Shown here piece by piece: positions 19,988 through 31,015 of a stretch of DNA of 64,000 bases (positions are counted from its first letter, which is position 1; each line of letters begins with the position of its first letter). The DNA is taken from positions 20,670,876-20,734,875 of the forward strand of contig OY987305.1 in the NCBI GenBank assembly GCA_963920635.1, written 5' to 3'. The notes below the pieces were generated by a model that saw only the letters and a program-made list of their open reading frames with translations, was not told where the DNA came from and ran no database searches. Source of the stretch: Pseudeuparius sepicola (taxonomy: Eukaryota; Arthropoda; Insecta; Coleoptera; Anthribidae). Both the position numbers and the translations under genes were made by a program.

Positions 19988-22690
19988 ACACAAACATAAA
20001 AATAAAAAAATGTAAATGACATCCTACACAGATGGTCTTAGTTCGTGTTTCCGTATTGTTGCGGGAACAGCGGTGACACCTTCTTCTGGAAACACCTTCA
20101 GTGGGTAAATGATCTCCCACATTGATCATTGTTTGCTTCTTGGACCACATCTGCTACTAAGACGTCTTTTTACGGCGGCTTTCTTTCTTCCCGTCTCTAT
20201 CATCTCTTCGGCTAATGAAATAAGTGGGAGCTTTTTATGTTGTACCTACTTGTTTAAAGATTTTCCATGAGTTGACTACCGCTGTCATCAGAAGCTTACA
20301 AAATACTTTCCGCCACCACTCAGTGGCGTAGCGAGGGGGGGCAAGGGGGGGCAGCATGCCCCGGGCGCTACTCACAAAGGGGTGCCAAATGGTCCGCAAA
20401 ACAAAAAGTCTGGATAATTTTTATTTTTATTATAAATAAAATTAAAAAAATATTTATTATCTCCAAGGAGATAGATATATTTAAAAATAATATGATTATA
20501 ATACATTAATAAAACTAATTACTATGTATAAATTGTCCTTGCTTTTCATTCGAGCCAAAGCTTGAAACTAAGGTTTTATATTCATTCCAACCAAATTTAG
20601 GGAAGCTCAGCTTAACTATAAACTATACTTGGAAAGACGGTACACTGCAAAAGAAAGAGCTGAGTTTAGGTAGTTTTATCTTAATTTTCTATAGAGTTGG
20701 TATAAACTATATTTTTGTAGTTAAAATTTTTTTTAGTTAATTTTTTAAGTTAAATTAAACTAAGGTAGGTTGTTAAAATTGGCTTTAAGAGACGTCAAAA
20801 TCCAATGTGATAGTTTTGACAAGCGTAGAAAAAAGTTGCTGGTTTTAGGTTGTCCCCCAGATAAGCCATATTTACGGTAAATTAAGAATTCTTAATTTTG
20901 TTAGTGGAAGGTCGCCTAATTATGGCTAGTTTTTTTATTTAACTTTTTTTGTGTGAAAAAACATATTTTGTTAATTCTTCTGTGCCTAAAATATTTATTA
21001 CCTCAATAAAAATGGGATACGCTCACAAAACTATTTATTTTAACCTTAAAGAACATAATAAATAGACAAAAGTAAAATAGAGCACTTTTTCAAATTCAAA
21101 AAAAGGGTACCCAAAATTTGATACCCTATCCAAAATTGGGAACCTATTTCTCAAAGCAAAAATCACAAACATAAACTTTTGTTTTCTCACTACCAGCACA
21201 GTCTTCGTGTGCCCATCTTTACCATTTTACTAAAAAAATATTAAACAAAGTTTAGAGCAGGTAATGTAGTTGGGTTCCTAATTTTGGATATCCAATTATA
21301 GGAACCCGTTCCTATCCAAAATTAGGCAACCTTTATATTCTAGGTTAAAATCAAAAAGTGCACAATATGTAAAATAAATAATAGGTATCTTCTATCAACT
21401 AATTCTAGATGATCATATATATTTCAAAATCTAGTCTCAACTACATTTTTTGTCTCAAATTTAGCTGGAGCCTATGACTTTATTTATTTTACTTTATTTA
21501 TTTATTAATTTGCGAGTATATTTTACATGTAATATTATATGGTTTTCGAATGGGGGGGGGGGGGGGGCGCTAAAAAGGTATTGTGCCCCGGGCGCGAGTT
21601 AAGCTCGCTACGCCACTGCACCACTTAGTTGATTTACGATCAAGATCATATATGTCGATACTTTTTGGTCTGCGAAATCGACACCACCCATATAGGTAAT
21701 GTCGTGTCCCGCCATTTAGTAGGAATTGTAACTTCATTATTAACCATGAATTTTGCGTCTCCACGGGCCATTTGGCAGTACCAAAAACAGAAGTATTCTT
21801 TCTATTTTTCATGTCCCCACAGAAGCATAAGGTAAATTTACCATTAAATTTACACTGGTAAAAAATCGATCAAGGCATATACAAATATCTGGACTGCTAA
21901 TTGTGGATGCTAACTTATAAACCACTCTTTCTCCAAGTGTACCATCTGTCATTTCACGATCTTTACCCGAATAAATATTAAAATCATATACGTAGCCGGT
22001 TTTTGCATTGCATCGCTGCCAGAGTTTTATACCTTGTTTTATGGGTTTCATTGGGAGATATTGTTTCAAATTCGAACGCCCCTTGAATGTTGTCATTGTT
22101 TCGTCAATTGACTGATAGGAGTTTTCTGTCTTGCACCTTGAAATGTTTTTTTTTTAAAGAACAAACTACTTACATCATCGAGATACTAAGTTTTAAAACA
22201 ATCTTCGGGTTTTTCTGGTTTGGAATAATACATTTTTGATAAAATCAACGTGCATCTATCTTTGCCAATAGCTTTTTTATAGCAGTGTTTGAGAGAGATT
22301 CATTACACGACCAGTAATGGTAAAAATTGGGTACTCGGTTGTAAGACATAACTAATGTACATCCAATCTGTGGTTCGTACAATCAGCTATGTGCTCCGGG
22401 GAAATAATTTCAAAAATACATCTAGCTCAGTTGCAGGTCGATCCATACCTAAAAGAACTGTACCTTCAACTTCTAATGGAATTTGTTTTCTAGGGACAAA
22501 ATTATTGTCTTTAGGTGGGTTCGACACAATACTTGTTAGAGTTTGATCAGTTTGTTCTCTTTCGGCTTCACTTTAAACAGTTTCACCACCTTATTCTAAC
22601 TCCTCTTTATCTGACTTATCTTCCTCTATCCCCCCCATATTTTGATTGTCCAATACTTCATCGTTGTCTGAAGGATGTTACGAATTGTCC
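19988..22690 (-). pseudogene. piggyBac-family transposase pseudogene, split by a hAT-type insertion
   Basis: Read right to left, pieces of a DDE transposase (DDE_Tnp_1_7 family) appear in correct order. An acidic N-terminus lies at about 22690-22500. The SIDETM segment joins FKGRSNLKQYLPMKPIKQG near 22080-22020. KTGYVYDFNIYSGKD and GERVV follow, then CLDRFFTS near 21870. MGGVDFADQ (the family hallmark) is at about 21695-21670, followed by DLDRKSTKW near 21630. Beyond the hAT-type insertion the frame resumes with WRKVFCKLL at about 20318. A C-terminal cysteine-rich zinc-binding domain follows (CHRC, then CVGCHL near 20030). All three catalytic aspartates are still encoded (in DET, LDRFF and GGVD). 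Stops and frameshifts occur near 22400, 22170, 21815 and 21665, and the 1.3-kb insertion at 20321-21618 separates the last two domains. The enzyme cut and pasted DNA at TTAA sites; this copy cannot be functional. Confidence 0.92.
20321..21618. mobile_element. hAT-type non-autonomous element inside the piggyBac gene
   Basis: Terminal inverted repeats CAGTGGCGTAGCGAG (left) and CTCGCTACGCCACTG (right) bound 1,298 bp with no transposase frame. The same seven bases, CACCACT, lie immediately outside each end (20314-20320 and 21619-21625), a target-site duplication one base short of the 8 bp usual for hAT. Subterminal CCCCGGGCGC blocks and long G runs (21552-21568) are mirrored at both ends. The insertion falls between the KW and W codons of the piggyBac reading frame, so it is younger than that element. 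Confidence 0.88.
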
Positions 22691-24258
22691 CCGTTTAATA
22701 AGTGGCCGGATGGCAGGTTGGTCGCCGGAAGGAAGGGTTGGTCGCCTCCTTACCTTTTCGAAGTAACAAGAAAGGATATTGGTATTTAGAGTGCCCGAGA
22801 GGCCGAAAGTGGCTCGGACACTACCCGCCTTGACTTGTCTCAAGGGTGGTTCGGTGGGTAGTCACACTACTGTTTTTCGCTAACATAAACTTCAATAAAA
22901 AAGCACGACTGTCTCGTTTTACCTTGCTTTAATGAATCAATAAATAATTAATATCTCAAATGGCCACAATATTTGGCTTCCAAAAACTTACTATAGTAAA
23001 ACGCTGCCTAAGGGATAAGTATGGTAAATAACCCTTACTTTATTGGAACTCAAAAACAGGCATTAAGAAAGAAGTGATCACTCCCTAACAATATGGTCAC
23101 GCCCGATGCGCGAGCAGAGATATTTGTAAGGTTACTCTATGTTCCCACCCCCAGCAATTAATTCATTGAGATCAATGACATTAAATGAGAACGTAAGACT
23201 AAAATCAACAAAGTAATAGGATAACAGTGGACGCTTAGATCTAAGATAATTGGTAGGCAACAAGATTAACACAAAATTGCTTATCTAGTTCCTTCGGTGG
23301 TGATCTCTGAGTGGTACGTCACGATTGCAGTAATCTCCAAAAGCTCAGATTAGTTCCAACAACTCTGCTGGCTGGCTGGCTAGCTATTGAGGGCCCCCGA
23401 ATGGTTCGTGGGGTACCCTGATGAAGGCACCCTAGCCTACACAGTAGTGGACTCCAAAAGTCTGCAGGCCCAATCTGTCGGCTGACCCGATCGGCTGACC
23501 CGATCGGCAGACCTCGTCCTGAACTTCACCTGTCTGTGACTGCTTGATCTGTCACTCTCCTCCTGTTCAAACGTCTGACGGGGAAACTTGAAGTCCCCCA
23601 CAGAATAGCCGATGATGTTGGGTGGCTAAAAGGTAGCTCCTTGATGTAGGAGACCGCTACAGACGCCCAAAATCGATGCTGACACGGGAAAGTCGCTAAC
23701 GAATCCGAAAAACTCGCAATAACCGACGAACGCAAACTCCAAAAACGTACCCAAAAACTCCACAACAAACGCAAGACGGCAATATTTACTGCACATTAAA
23801 TCCCGAAACTACGGATAAATTATTTCACGGCAGAAACTCCAAAACTGCGACTTCCCAAAAACGTGTACTGCACAAGACGACCTTTTAATCGCAAGAGAGC
23901 GAGATTCCCTCCAAATTTTTCATATAAAAAAAGGCAAACCGTGTTGCCAACCTACAAAATAACAAAACACAATAGTACCCCAGACAATTTCTAGTAGCGC
24001 CGATTTTATCATGCATTCTCGCGCTCCAACTTCTTGCCTAAAACCCACTCAAGAGTAACAAAACTCTCAAATAAATATCCCGCACAAGACGACGGATCAT
24101 CAAAACTTCACCCGACAGCCTATCATGATGTAATCGAAAACGACACCCGAAAACACACGCACCCACGCGCAGATCATTGAAAAGCGCACGCCACTGTGCT
24201 TACTGACCGCGCATGCCTCTCGACAGCCGTTCGACGACCGACAGCCACCGACGTCACT
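22691..24258. other. GC-richer transposon-like DNA, family not identified
   Basis: There are many short ORFs on both strands, but none carries a known domain. The right part (from about 23450) has the look of long-terminal-repeat or 5'-leader DNA: no coding, moderately GC-rich, ending in the block duplicated at 24259 and 25158. A short tandem repeat (GGCTGACCCGATC twice) lies at about 23480-23506. I saw no integrase, protease or reverse transcriptase. Confidence 0.35.
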
Positions 24259-24735
24259 GCCAAAACGGCAGCATCGCGGACGAAAACGCCAGCCACTATC
24301 GTACACAAAACGAACTCCGTCGGAATACCATTTCGCACACGACAATCGAGTATCTAGGCGCCCAAAGTCAAGGCGAAACCTACGCCGTGTCGGACACGTA
24401 AGTATTCCTCGGAAAAATGCGTGACCCGCGAGTGTCAGTATTGTTTACATGAGTGTTTTCTAGAGTGTCAACAACGGGCAAAATAAGGCCGAAAACCCAC
24501 AATCTCGCAGTCCAAATGGCAAAACTGGAGGCAGAAATCAGGCCAAAACATTATCCACTGGAAACACAACTTTGTAGGCTCACTACGTCTCGATAGAGTG
24601 CAGTAGCTATGTTCAAAGGTGGCCCAAACGTCGTTTGCCAAGGCAGTGTGACCCACCCCACTCTACAAACGAGAGAAAACCAAAACAATACTGTTACGAC
24701 AAAAATTATATGAATAATTTCTAATAAAGGTCAGT
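24259..24735. repeat. 0.5-kb direct repeat, copy 1
   Basis: This block runs from GCCAAAACGGCAGCATCG to AATAAAGGTCAGT and is nearly identical to 25158-25671. The main difference is that about 34 bp (around GAACACAAGACACCCGGCC) is present only in copy 2. Copy 1 continues leftwards into GC-rich DNA; copy 2 does not. It could be an LTR fragment or a segmental duplication. Confidence 0.9.
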
Positions 24736-24926
24736 TTCTCTGTACCATTGGCCTACTACTTGTTTGTAAGGAGCCTTCAAATACGATTTAGCTAATAAAA
24801 GAATGATCATGCTCGAGATTTACCTATTTTTACTATTTGGGCTTAAACGTCAATTCTGAACGTAACAAGGAATATAATCACACATACTCAAATTTCTAAA
24901 AACAAACAAAATCATGTTGGTAAATA

Positions 24927-25029
24927 TTTGTTACTGTAGGGAAAGATATTCCCATTCATAATTACTGTTGGGACATATTATTCCATAAACATGATAAACA
25001 ATAAGAAGAGGTACTTGAGCATGTTACAT
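24927..25029. repeat. Inverted repeat A1, left arm
   Basis: About 100 bp (TGTAGGGAAAGATATTCCCA through GAGCATGTTACATA) is the reverse complement of 25672-25776. It lies just outside the Tc1-like element at 25030, while its partner lies inside that element. Confidence 0.85.
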
Positions 25030-25157
25030 ACAGTGTGGATAGAAATTGTGGAATATTGCTTATATGTCTTAAAATATTCCTCATATGAAAAACTTCTTTT
25101 AATAAAAGTGTTAGGGGAAATTATTTCCCGTTTAGTGATATCAAGCAATCTTTCGTC

Positions 25158-25671
25158 GCCAAAACGGCAGCATCGCGGACGAAAACGCCAGCCACGATCG
25201 TACACAAAACGAACTCCGTCGGAATACAATTTCGCACACGACAATCGAGTATCTAGGCGCCCAAAGTCAAGGCGAAACCTACGCCGTGTCGGACACGTAA
25301 GTATTCCTCGGAAAAATGCGTGACCCGCGAGTGTCAGTATTGTTTACATGAGTGTTTTCTAGAGTGTCAACAACGGGCAAAATAAGGCCGAAAACCCACA
25401 ATCTCGCAGTCCAAATGGCAAAACTGGAGGCAGAAATGAACACAAGACACCCGGCCACGAAATAGAACAAAAATCAGGCCAAAACATTATCCACTGGAAA
25501 CCCAACTTTGTAGGCTCACTACGTCTCGATAGAGTGCAGTAGCTATCTTCAAAGGTGGCCCAAACGTCGTTTGCCAAGGCAGTGTGACCCACCCCACTCT
25601 ACAAACGAGAGAAAACCAAAACAATACTGTTACGACAAAAATTATATGAATAATTTCTAATAAAGGTCAGT
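25158..25671. repeat. 0.5-kb direct repeat, copy 2
   Basis: Near-identical to 24259-24735 but with an extra stretch of about 34 bp at roughly 25438-25472. It starts exactly where the left arm of the TA-flanked element ends and finishes exactly where repeat A1 begins in inverse, which is an unusual junction. Confidence 0.9.
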
Positions 25672-25776
25672 ATGTAACATGCTCAAGTACCTCTTCTTAT
25701 TGTTTATCATGTTTATGGAATAATATGTCCCAACAGTAATTATGAATGGGAATATCTTTCCCTACAGTAACAAATA
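25672..25776. repeat. Inverted repeat A1, right arm
   Basis: Reverse complement of 24927-25029, ending CCCTACAGTAACAAATAT. Together with the direct duplication it indicates a local inversion or duplication, or a misassembly. Confidence 0.85.
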
Positions 25777-26172
25777 TAAGCAACTGACAGCTAGTGACAG
25801 TTTCCCATTGTTCTGATTTTGGCATGGCTAACTTGATGTTAATAATTATTTTGATAAACATTGTCAATTGTCAATAGCATAATAAAAAACTTATTTTTTT
25901 TTGTATTTTTTTCTTATGCGACCCCATTAAAATTGGATTGTATCGTATTCAGAAAGTTCCAATGTATCAATTTTCACCAAAAAACGTATATGGTGCCATT
26001 TAAAAAAATCAAGTCGGTTACCATGGCAACCACATTTTTTGTGCTACGAAAGATTGCTTGATATCACTAAACGGGAAATAATTTCCCCTAACACTTTTAG
26101 TAAAACATGTTTTTGATATGAGGAATATTTTAAGAAATATAAGCAATATTCCACAATTTCTATCCACACTGT

Positions 26173-26840
26173 ATATGTAGGTAGTTGTACTTACACTGTA
26201 TTCTCCTTATATTTGAGTACATAAGGAAGCCACCCTGTTATTTTTTTCACGATTGGGATGTACAAAAACACTGAATAAGGGGATAGCTTTGATACCTACA
26301 GCATTTCTAGTAGGTAGGTATTTGGCAGAAATATACCTTTCATTTCCGCTGATTACCGTGGAAAATTCTACTAATATTCCTCTTCTCGTATCAAAAAAAT
26401 CAACTAATTAACGGTTTACAACAATGTTATTTGAAGAATACAGACATGAATTGAATAGCCCAATGCATAGCAAATGTGTACTTTACTATTTATTAGAAAA
26501 AGTTATTTTAAAATAGTAATACCTAATATGGCTGTATGTTCCACATTTAGATTATATAAGGATGGATTTTTGTACTTTTAATTACAAACAAAAATAGGTG
26601 TTTTTGTGTCATAGCAAGTAAAGGCTAGTCGTTGAAAATAAAATGCACTCTAGCCGGGATGTCGAATATTTTGGGTAGAAGAACAAAAATAGTAAGTTCA
26701 CATAACCAACAATAATGAATGGTTGTCCTAGACACTCTAACCTTAACCCCTTCTAGTAGTTATAGGAAACGTCGGTATCTCCTACATCTCACCGTCACTT
26801 ACTAATAGTTAGTTGGAACAAATTTAATACCCCCTAGCCC
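26173..26840. other. AT-rich non-coding stretch
   Basis: No gene, terminal repeat or tandem repeat recognised. Confidence 0.35.
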
Positions 26841-26844
26841 ATAT

Positions 26845-26895
26845 GCTCCGGTAGCTTAGTTGGTTGAGTGCCTACGCCGCCAGTAGGAGTCCCGT
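26845..26895 (+). repeat. tRNA-derived SINE head fragment
   Basis: GCTCCGGTAGCTTAGTTGG contains a good RNA polymerase III A-box (TAGCTTAGTTGG) in a tRNA-like 5' half. The anticodon arm and B-box are not recognisable downstream (only AGTAGGAGTCCCG), so this is a truncated SINE or tRNA relic and not a working tRNA. Confidence 0.5.
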
Positions 26896-27170
26896 ATTTT
26901 ATTGCTTGTCGACGCCACTGGAGGACGCCCCGCCCTGCCTTTTCGGCCGTTTTCGCCTGTCGGCTTGGCTCTCTCGTTAAAGCCAAAAATGCCCCACTGT
27001 TCTCTTCTTCCGGGGTCACACTGTTTTTGACAATGGTCCTACCATTGAAAATCCCCGTTCTTTTATTCGGAAATAAAAATGCCGCGTGGTATTATTTGCG
27101 TAAAAATGTCCGCTTTTTGTTATGTCAAACCGGCCGAGTCAAACCCCTGTGACGCCTATAAAACTTCACG
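26896..27170. other. GC-richer unique-looking island
   Basis: A GC-rich start passes into a segment with TTTATTCGG, GGTATTATTTGCG and AACCGGCCGAGTC motifs. A 95-codon plus-strand frame spans it (26868-27152), but with no domain I know. No second copy in the window. Regulatory DNA is a possibility. Confidence 0.25.
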
Positions 27171-27585
27171 AACTTATACCTAGGTACTTATACGGCCAGC
27201 AGTTATACGTATGCCATATACAATATACCTACACCCATATACATCATCGGCATAAGTAGGTACAGTCGATGTCAGACGAAACCGAACGATGTAAAGCCAT
27301 TTTCTCGAGACTTTTGGAGTATCTAATAATACCCAACAAACAACGAATTCAAGCTCAGACCAAGGGACGAAGCTATCGACGAAAACGACTTTGCCAAATG
27401 TCAGAACAGAATCCAAATACCTCATTATTTATTCGTAAATAATATATGTAGTCGACCAACAAGCTCTAAAGGTTTTCTAACAACTTCCTTCAATAAAAAA
27501 ATGTATCTATTAACCACTTAGAAAAAGCAATCACTTTCAAACAATTAATTATCATACCAATACGACGATAATCGCGAGACATTAG
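27171..27585. other. Non-coding stretch
   Basis: Nothing recognised; a 81-codon minus-strand frame (27180-27425) has no motif. Confidence 0.35.
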
Positions 27586-28745
27586 GGTAAGGTGGAGCAA
27601 GTTGGCGAACGGGGCAAGAAAAAAAGGGATCTGGGCACTGAAATAAATAGCTATAACAATCTAACTGGCACATAACTATCCCCTACTCAAAGAGATGGCG
27701 CTATAGCGTCGATGCTATAGTCAGTACTGGGCGAGTTAGGTTACTGAGTGTGTTTACAGGAATAATGCTCTAAGGTTCTTTGAGTTTAAAATAAGGATTC
27801 TCAGAAATTTAATGGTAGGTTTGCATGTTTCTATCGGTAATCACATACCCAGTAGGTTTATACAAATTGTACTTAAACTTGATATGGCGTGTGTAGATTT
27901 TTGTTTAGTATGACGGATTTTCCTTGCCTGTGGGAGAAGATGGCAGGGGCAAGATAACGAAATCGCCAGCAAGCCACAGTACTCGTCTTCTTGCCCCAGT
28001 GATTTATGATAGGTAACTCTGAAGACTGTATAGAGTTTTTAATTGGTGCGAATCGTGGAGCGGCATGAATTTGTGCACAGGGTATATGAAGAACATTGCC
28101 TATATTTAAGTGTGACATTTGTTCATAATCGTCAACTTGCCGTTTTGAATATAGAATCCCAGGAAGGAGGGTGTGTTTTATAAATATGTGACATTTTGAC
28201 AATATTTTTATATCTGACACGGTGATATGTGTCGGTATATGTGAAACTTTTTCGAGTTATTATATGCTTATCTCTGTGGCTTATGGCTCTTCTCTGGCCG
28301 CCAAAACTCAATGTGTGAGGATAATAATCCATTCGTAGATACGTAGTTTTGTAAATTAAATCAACTTTTGAGGTCATACACCAAAGTGGCATAGGCGTTT
28401 TTGCAAGTACCTACTTCTTCATAATATGGAAATTTAAAATTAAAATTGCTCGCTCTATTATGAAGGATTCCTAAACTTAAAGACATAAACGTGCATTATA
28501 ACTTTTTGCTTGTATTGTAGCTACTGATTTCACGAAAAATGAGGAATTCTCCATCGATTAGTTTCTCTAAACAACTCAAAGGTGCGTGCCACTGCAAAAA
28601 CGGAAACGACAACGACAGTCATATGCAGAAACTATCCCCGTCGCTCGTAATACCAAACATGATCCTTCCTGGGATTCTTTATTGAAAGACTTGCTCCAAT
28701 ATGCTCGCCATATTGCCCCATAGGTGGGGCAACATGACAAAAATG
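27586..28745. mobile_element. Possible DNA element with GGTGGGGCAA-type ends
   Basis: The left side reads TAGGGTAAGGTGGAGCAAG and the right side carries GCCCCATAGGTGGGGCAAC near 28715-28733, with further GGGGCAAG/CTTGCCCC phrases at 27618, 27945 and 27990. Minus-strand frames at 27873-28220 and 28132-28392 are candidate decayed coding pieces, but I recognise no transposase motif. Boundaries and family are uncertain. Confidence 0.35.
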
Positions 28746-29320
28746 CATAAAATTATAAAAAATCAATCATTACAAATTCGTTTAAAAAAATTGCATAATT
28801 CTTTGTTACAACCCATTCTCTCTTATATAACCACGTCAACTTACTAGTAAGAAAGACTAAAAATATTCGACATACTCAGGGGCGTATCCGGCATCGGACT
28901 GCTATGTTTTTGTTGTTATGTCGTTAAAAATAATTTTATTTTGGAATTTATTAAAGAGAGGACGAGGGGAGGGGCGCAAAATAGTGCGGGCTTCGGGGGG
29001 GGGGGGGGGGGGGGGGCAGAGCGGGCAGTGCCCGCCCTAGAACTTGGCCGCTCTCAAAATATCCTCCAAACATAAAAATTAGAGCCTGTACGGATAAAAA
29101 ATAAAATCTATTTTCGAAGTGCGGAACTAATTCATACCAATCGATTTATCGCTATAGCGACAATAATACCGTAATACCGTTGCGTAAATTAATTTCGTAA
29201 CAAACGTGTTACGCGATGGAGTTACGCTACGACGTTTCCACTATTTCCGCCATTGCAATAAGAAACTTAAAAAACGGTTTGAAAAGATTACGAATTTGCA
29301 ACGGTAGAATATTTTTAGGT
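28746..29320. other. Non-coding stretch with a long G tract
   Basis: A run of about 21 G at 28996-29016 is followed by a GGGCAGTGCCCG palindrome (29023-29034), resembling the subterminal G runs beside hAT-type ends elsewhere in the window. No matching left end was found. Confidence 0.45.
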
Positions 29321-29321
29321 A

Positions 29322-29507
29322 TAGGGGAGAGTGGGGAAAAGCGGAATAAAATTTGATTTTTGAGGTTACATTGTTTTTTTTGAAAATAAAGCAAATAAGT
29401 ATTGGCAATCGAATAATAGTCGTGTTGTCCACACTTTGCCCCACAGAAGGGGCAAAGTGGAATATAAGTTTATGTAAAATAGAAACTTGTTTAAAATAGT
29501 TTATAGT

Positions 29508-29570
<63 letters not shown>

Positions 29571-29571
29571 T

Positions 29572-29614
<43 letters not shown>

Positions 29615-29865
29615 TTTATTGGACAGAGAATTATAACCAGTACATTTTTCGTGAGCCCATCCTTTCCAGAGACTATACAGGATATCCAGGTTTCGCCTGA
29701 ACTAGATACAAAATACATTCCATCATCATCATCATCAGATACCTTTTCATTACTCGATGGAGAAACAAAATGTCATAACTTTTTGCTTTATTTTTTTATT
29801 CTTTTCTTGTGTTTCTTCATTTTTGCCTTTAAAAACATGGTTATTCCACTTTGCCCCATTTGATA
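29322..29865. mobile_element. Possible DNA element with GTGGGG-type ends and TA microsatellite
   Basis: GGGGAGAGTGGGGAAAAGCGG at the left and ATTCCACTTTGCCCCATTTG at the right are imperfect inverted repeats, and an inner CTTTGCCCC/GGGGCAAAG palindrome lies at 29436-29458. A serine-rich, acidic open stretch at 29651-29790 could be a scrap of coding sequence. Assignment is weak. Confidence 0.35.
29509..29612. repeat. (TA)n microsatellite
   Basis: About 100 bp of alternating TA with one short interruption near 29568-29576. The tyrosine-isoleucine ORF over it is an artefact. Confidence 0.98.
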
Positions 29866-30755
29866 TATATTTTTATAAAATGTGTGATATTTTAAAACCC
29901 AAAGGCACGATACATCTATACGATCTAGTATTGTTGTTGACATGCCCTATACCTTAAAAATAGTAAACAGCAGTTTTTGTTTAACAACACAATGTAAGGC
30001 CATTTCGTTCAAAACTTATAGTGGGCTAATTTTAAAGGGTTATATCTCCCCGTATATCGTGTGTTATTCATAAAAAGCTTAAACATGGTTCTCTTTATTT
30101 TTTGGGCTAGAATACTACGGGTAGTATTTGATTTTGAATCACTCTGTATATATAAAAAAATCATCATAATTTTTTTAATATTAATTAATACATAATTATT
30201 TCTAAGAAAACATTCAAAAACATGCTATTATTTTTTCCAAAAATGTCCGAAGATAAAAAAAATGAGTCACTTCCGAACTAGAAGTATCAAGATATCTGAA
30301 ACAAATGGTAACTTTCGTTAATACAAAGAACTACAAATTTAAAATTCGTATTTGAAATAATGAAATAGTTATCGGATTGTCTTGCATCCCTATTGTCGCT
30401 TCTCCTTTTAAAAAGTACATTGTACAATATAGATTTAAGGGAAAAGTTGAAATTATAATAAACAATAATATCTTTTATTTAGTAGTGCCTACTTTAAATT
30501 GTAGAAGAAAGATTGTGCTGGGTTCTATGTATAAAAACGAGAAGATAGAACATTGTAAAACAGACGATTCCCTGGAAATAAAAATGTAGGTTACTATAAT
30601 ATAATACAATAGTACGCTTCTTGGATAATTTATACTTTTTTATAGGTATTAAATATTTCCGAAAACCTGGTTTGTGTTGCTATCAGTATATGAGCCAATT
30701 ATGTTAGATTTATTTTCAAACTGAAATACTTTTGTGGTAAACCATCTTAATATAT
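29866..30755. other. AT-rich non-coding stretch
   Basis: No gene. CACTCTGTATATA at about 30140-30153 looks like the decayed right end of an ACAGGGTG-type element. The 71-codon ORF at 30377-30589 is unrecognised. Confidence 0.4.
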
Positions 30756-31015
30756 ATGCTACGCCTCTGTCTCAGCTCAGAGTCGCTTAATAATGACATG
30801 TGGTTTGGTGACAGCCCTCGATGATGGCGGATTAGCAGAGTGTTCACCCTCGTTCTATTTCGTTTTTCACCTCGTGTGAGAATTTCCCGTCAAATTACAT
30901 GGCTGTGTCACCCCCAGTTCTAAATCGGAAATGTATTTATTAATAGATACGAGCAATTTCCTGACACCACACGAAATAATTGACCAAGTGTTGCCAGGAA
31001 GATTAATTCTTATAA
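30756..31015. other. GC-richer unique-looking island
   Basis: Stands out from AT-rich flanks, has no second copy and no ORF. It contains TTAATAATGACATG, GATGATGGCGGATTAGC and GTATTTATTAATAG, which resemble homeodomain and TALE cofactor sites. Candidate regulatory DNA, unproven. Confidence 0.3.

Larger units (their letters stand above)
25030..26172. mobile_element. TA-flanked TIR element containing a transplanted block
   Basis: Arms 25030-25157 and 26039-26172 are near-perfect inverted repeats beginning ACAGTGTGGATAGAAATTG, bordered by TA on both sides, as in Tc1/mariner-type elements. Inside lie the second copy of the 0.5-kb direct repeat (25158-25671) and the right arm of repeat A1 (25672-25776), neither of which is expected in such an element. 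A short AT-rich remainder (25777-26038) has only a 66-codon ORF without motifs. Confidence 0.75.

Noticed and set aside
24259..25671. The two 0.5-kb direct repeats as the paired LTRs of a retrotransposon
   Set aside because: Only 420 bp separate them and it contains no retroviral-type coding or primer-binding site; copy 1 extends further left than copy 2; inverted repeats interrupt the arrangement.
29506..29700. 64-codon ORF rich in Tyr-Ile
   Set aside because: It is translated (TA)n microsatellite.
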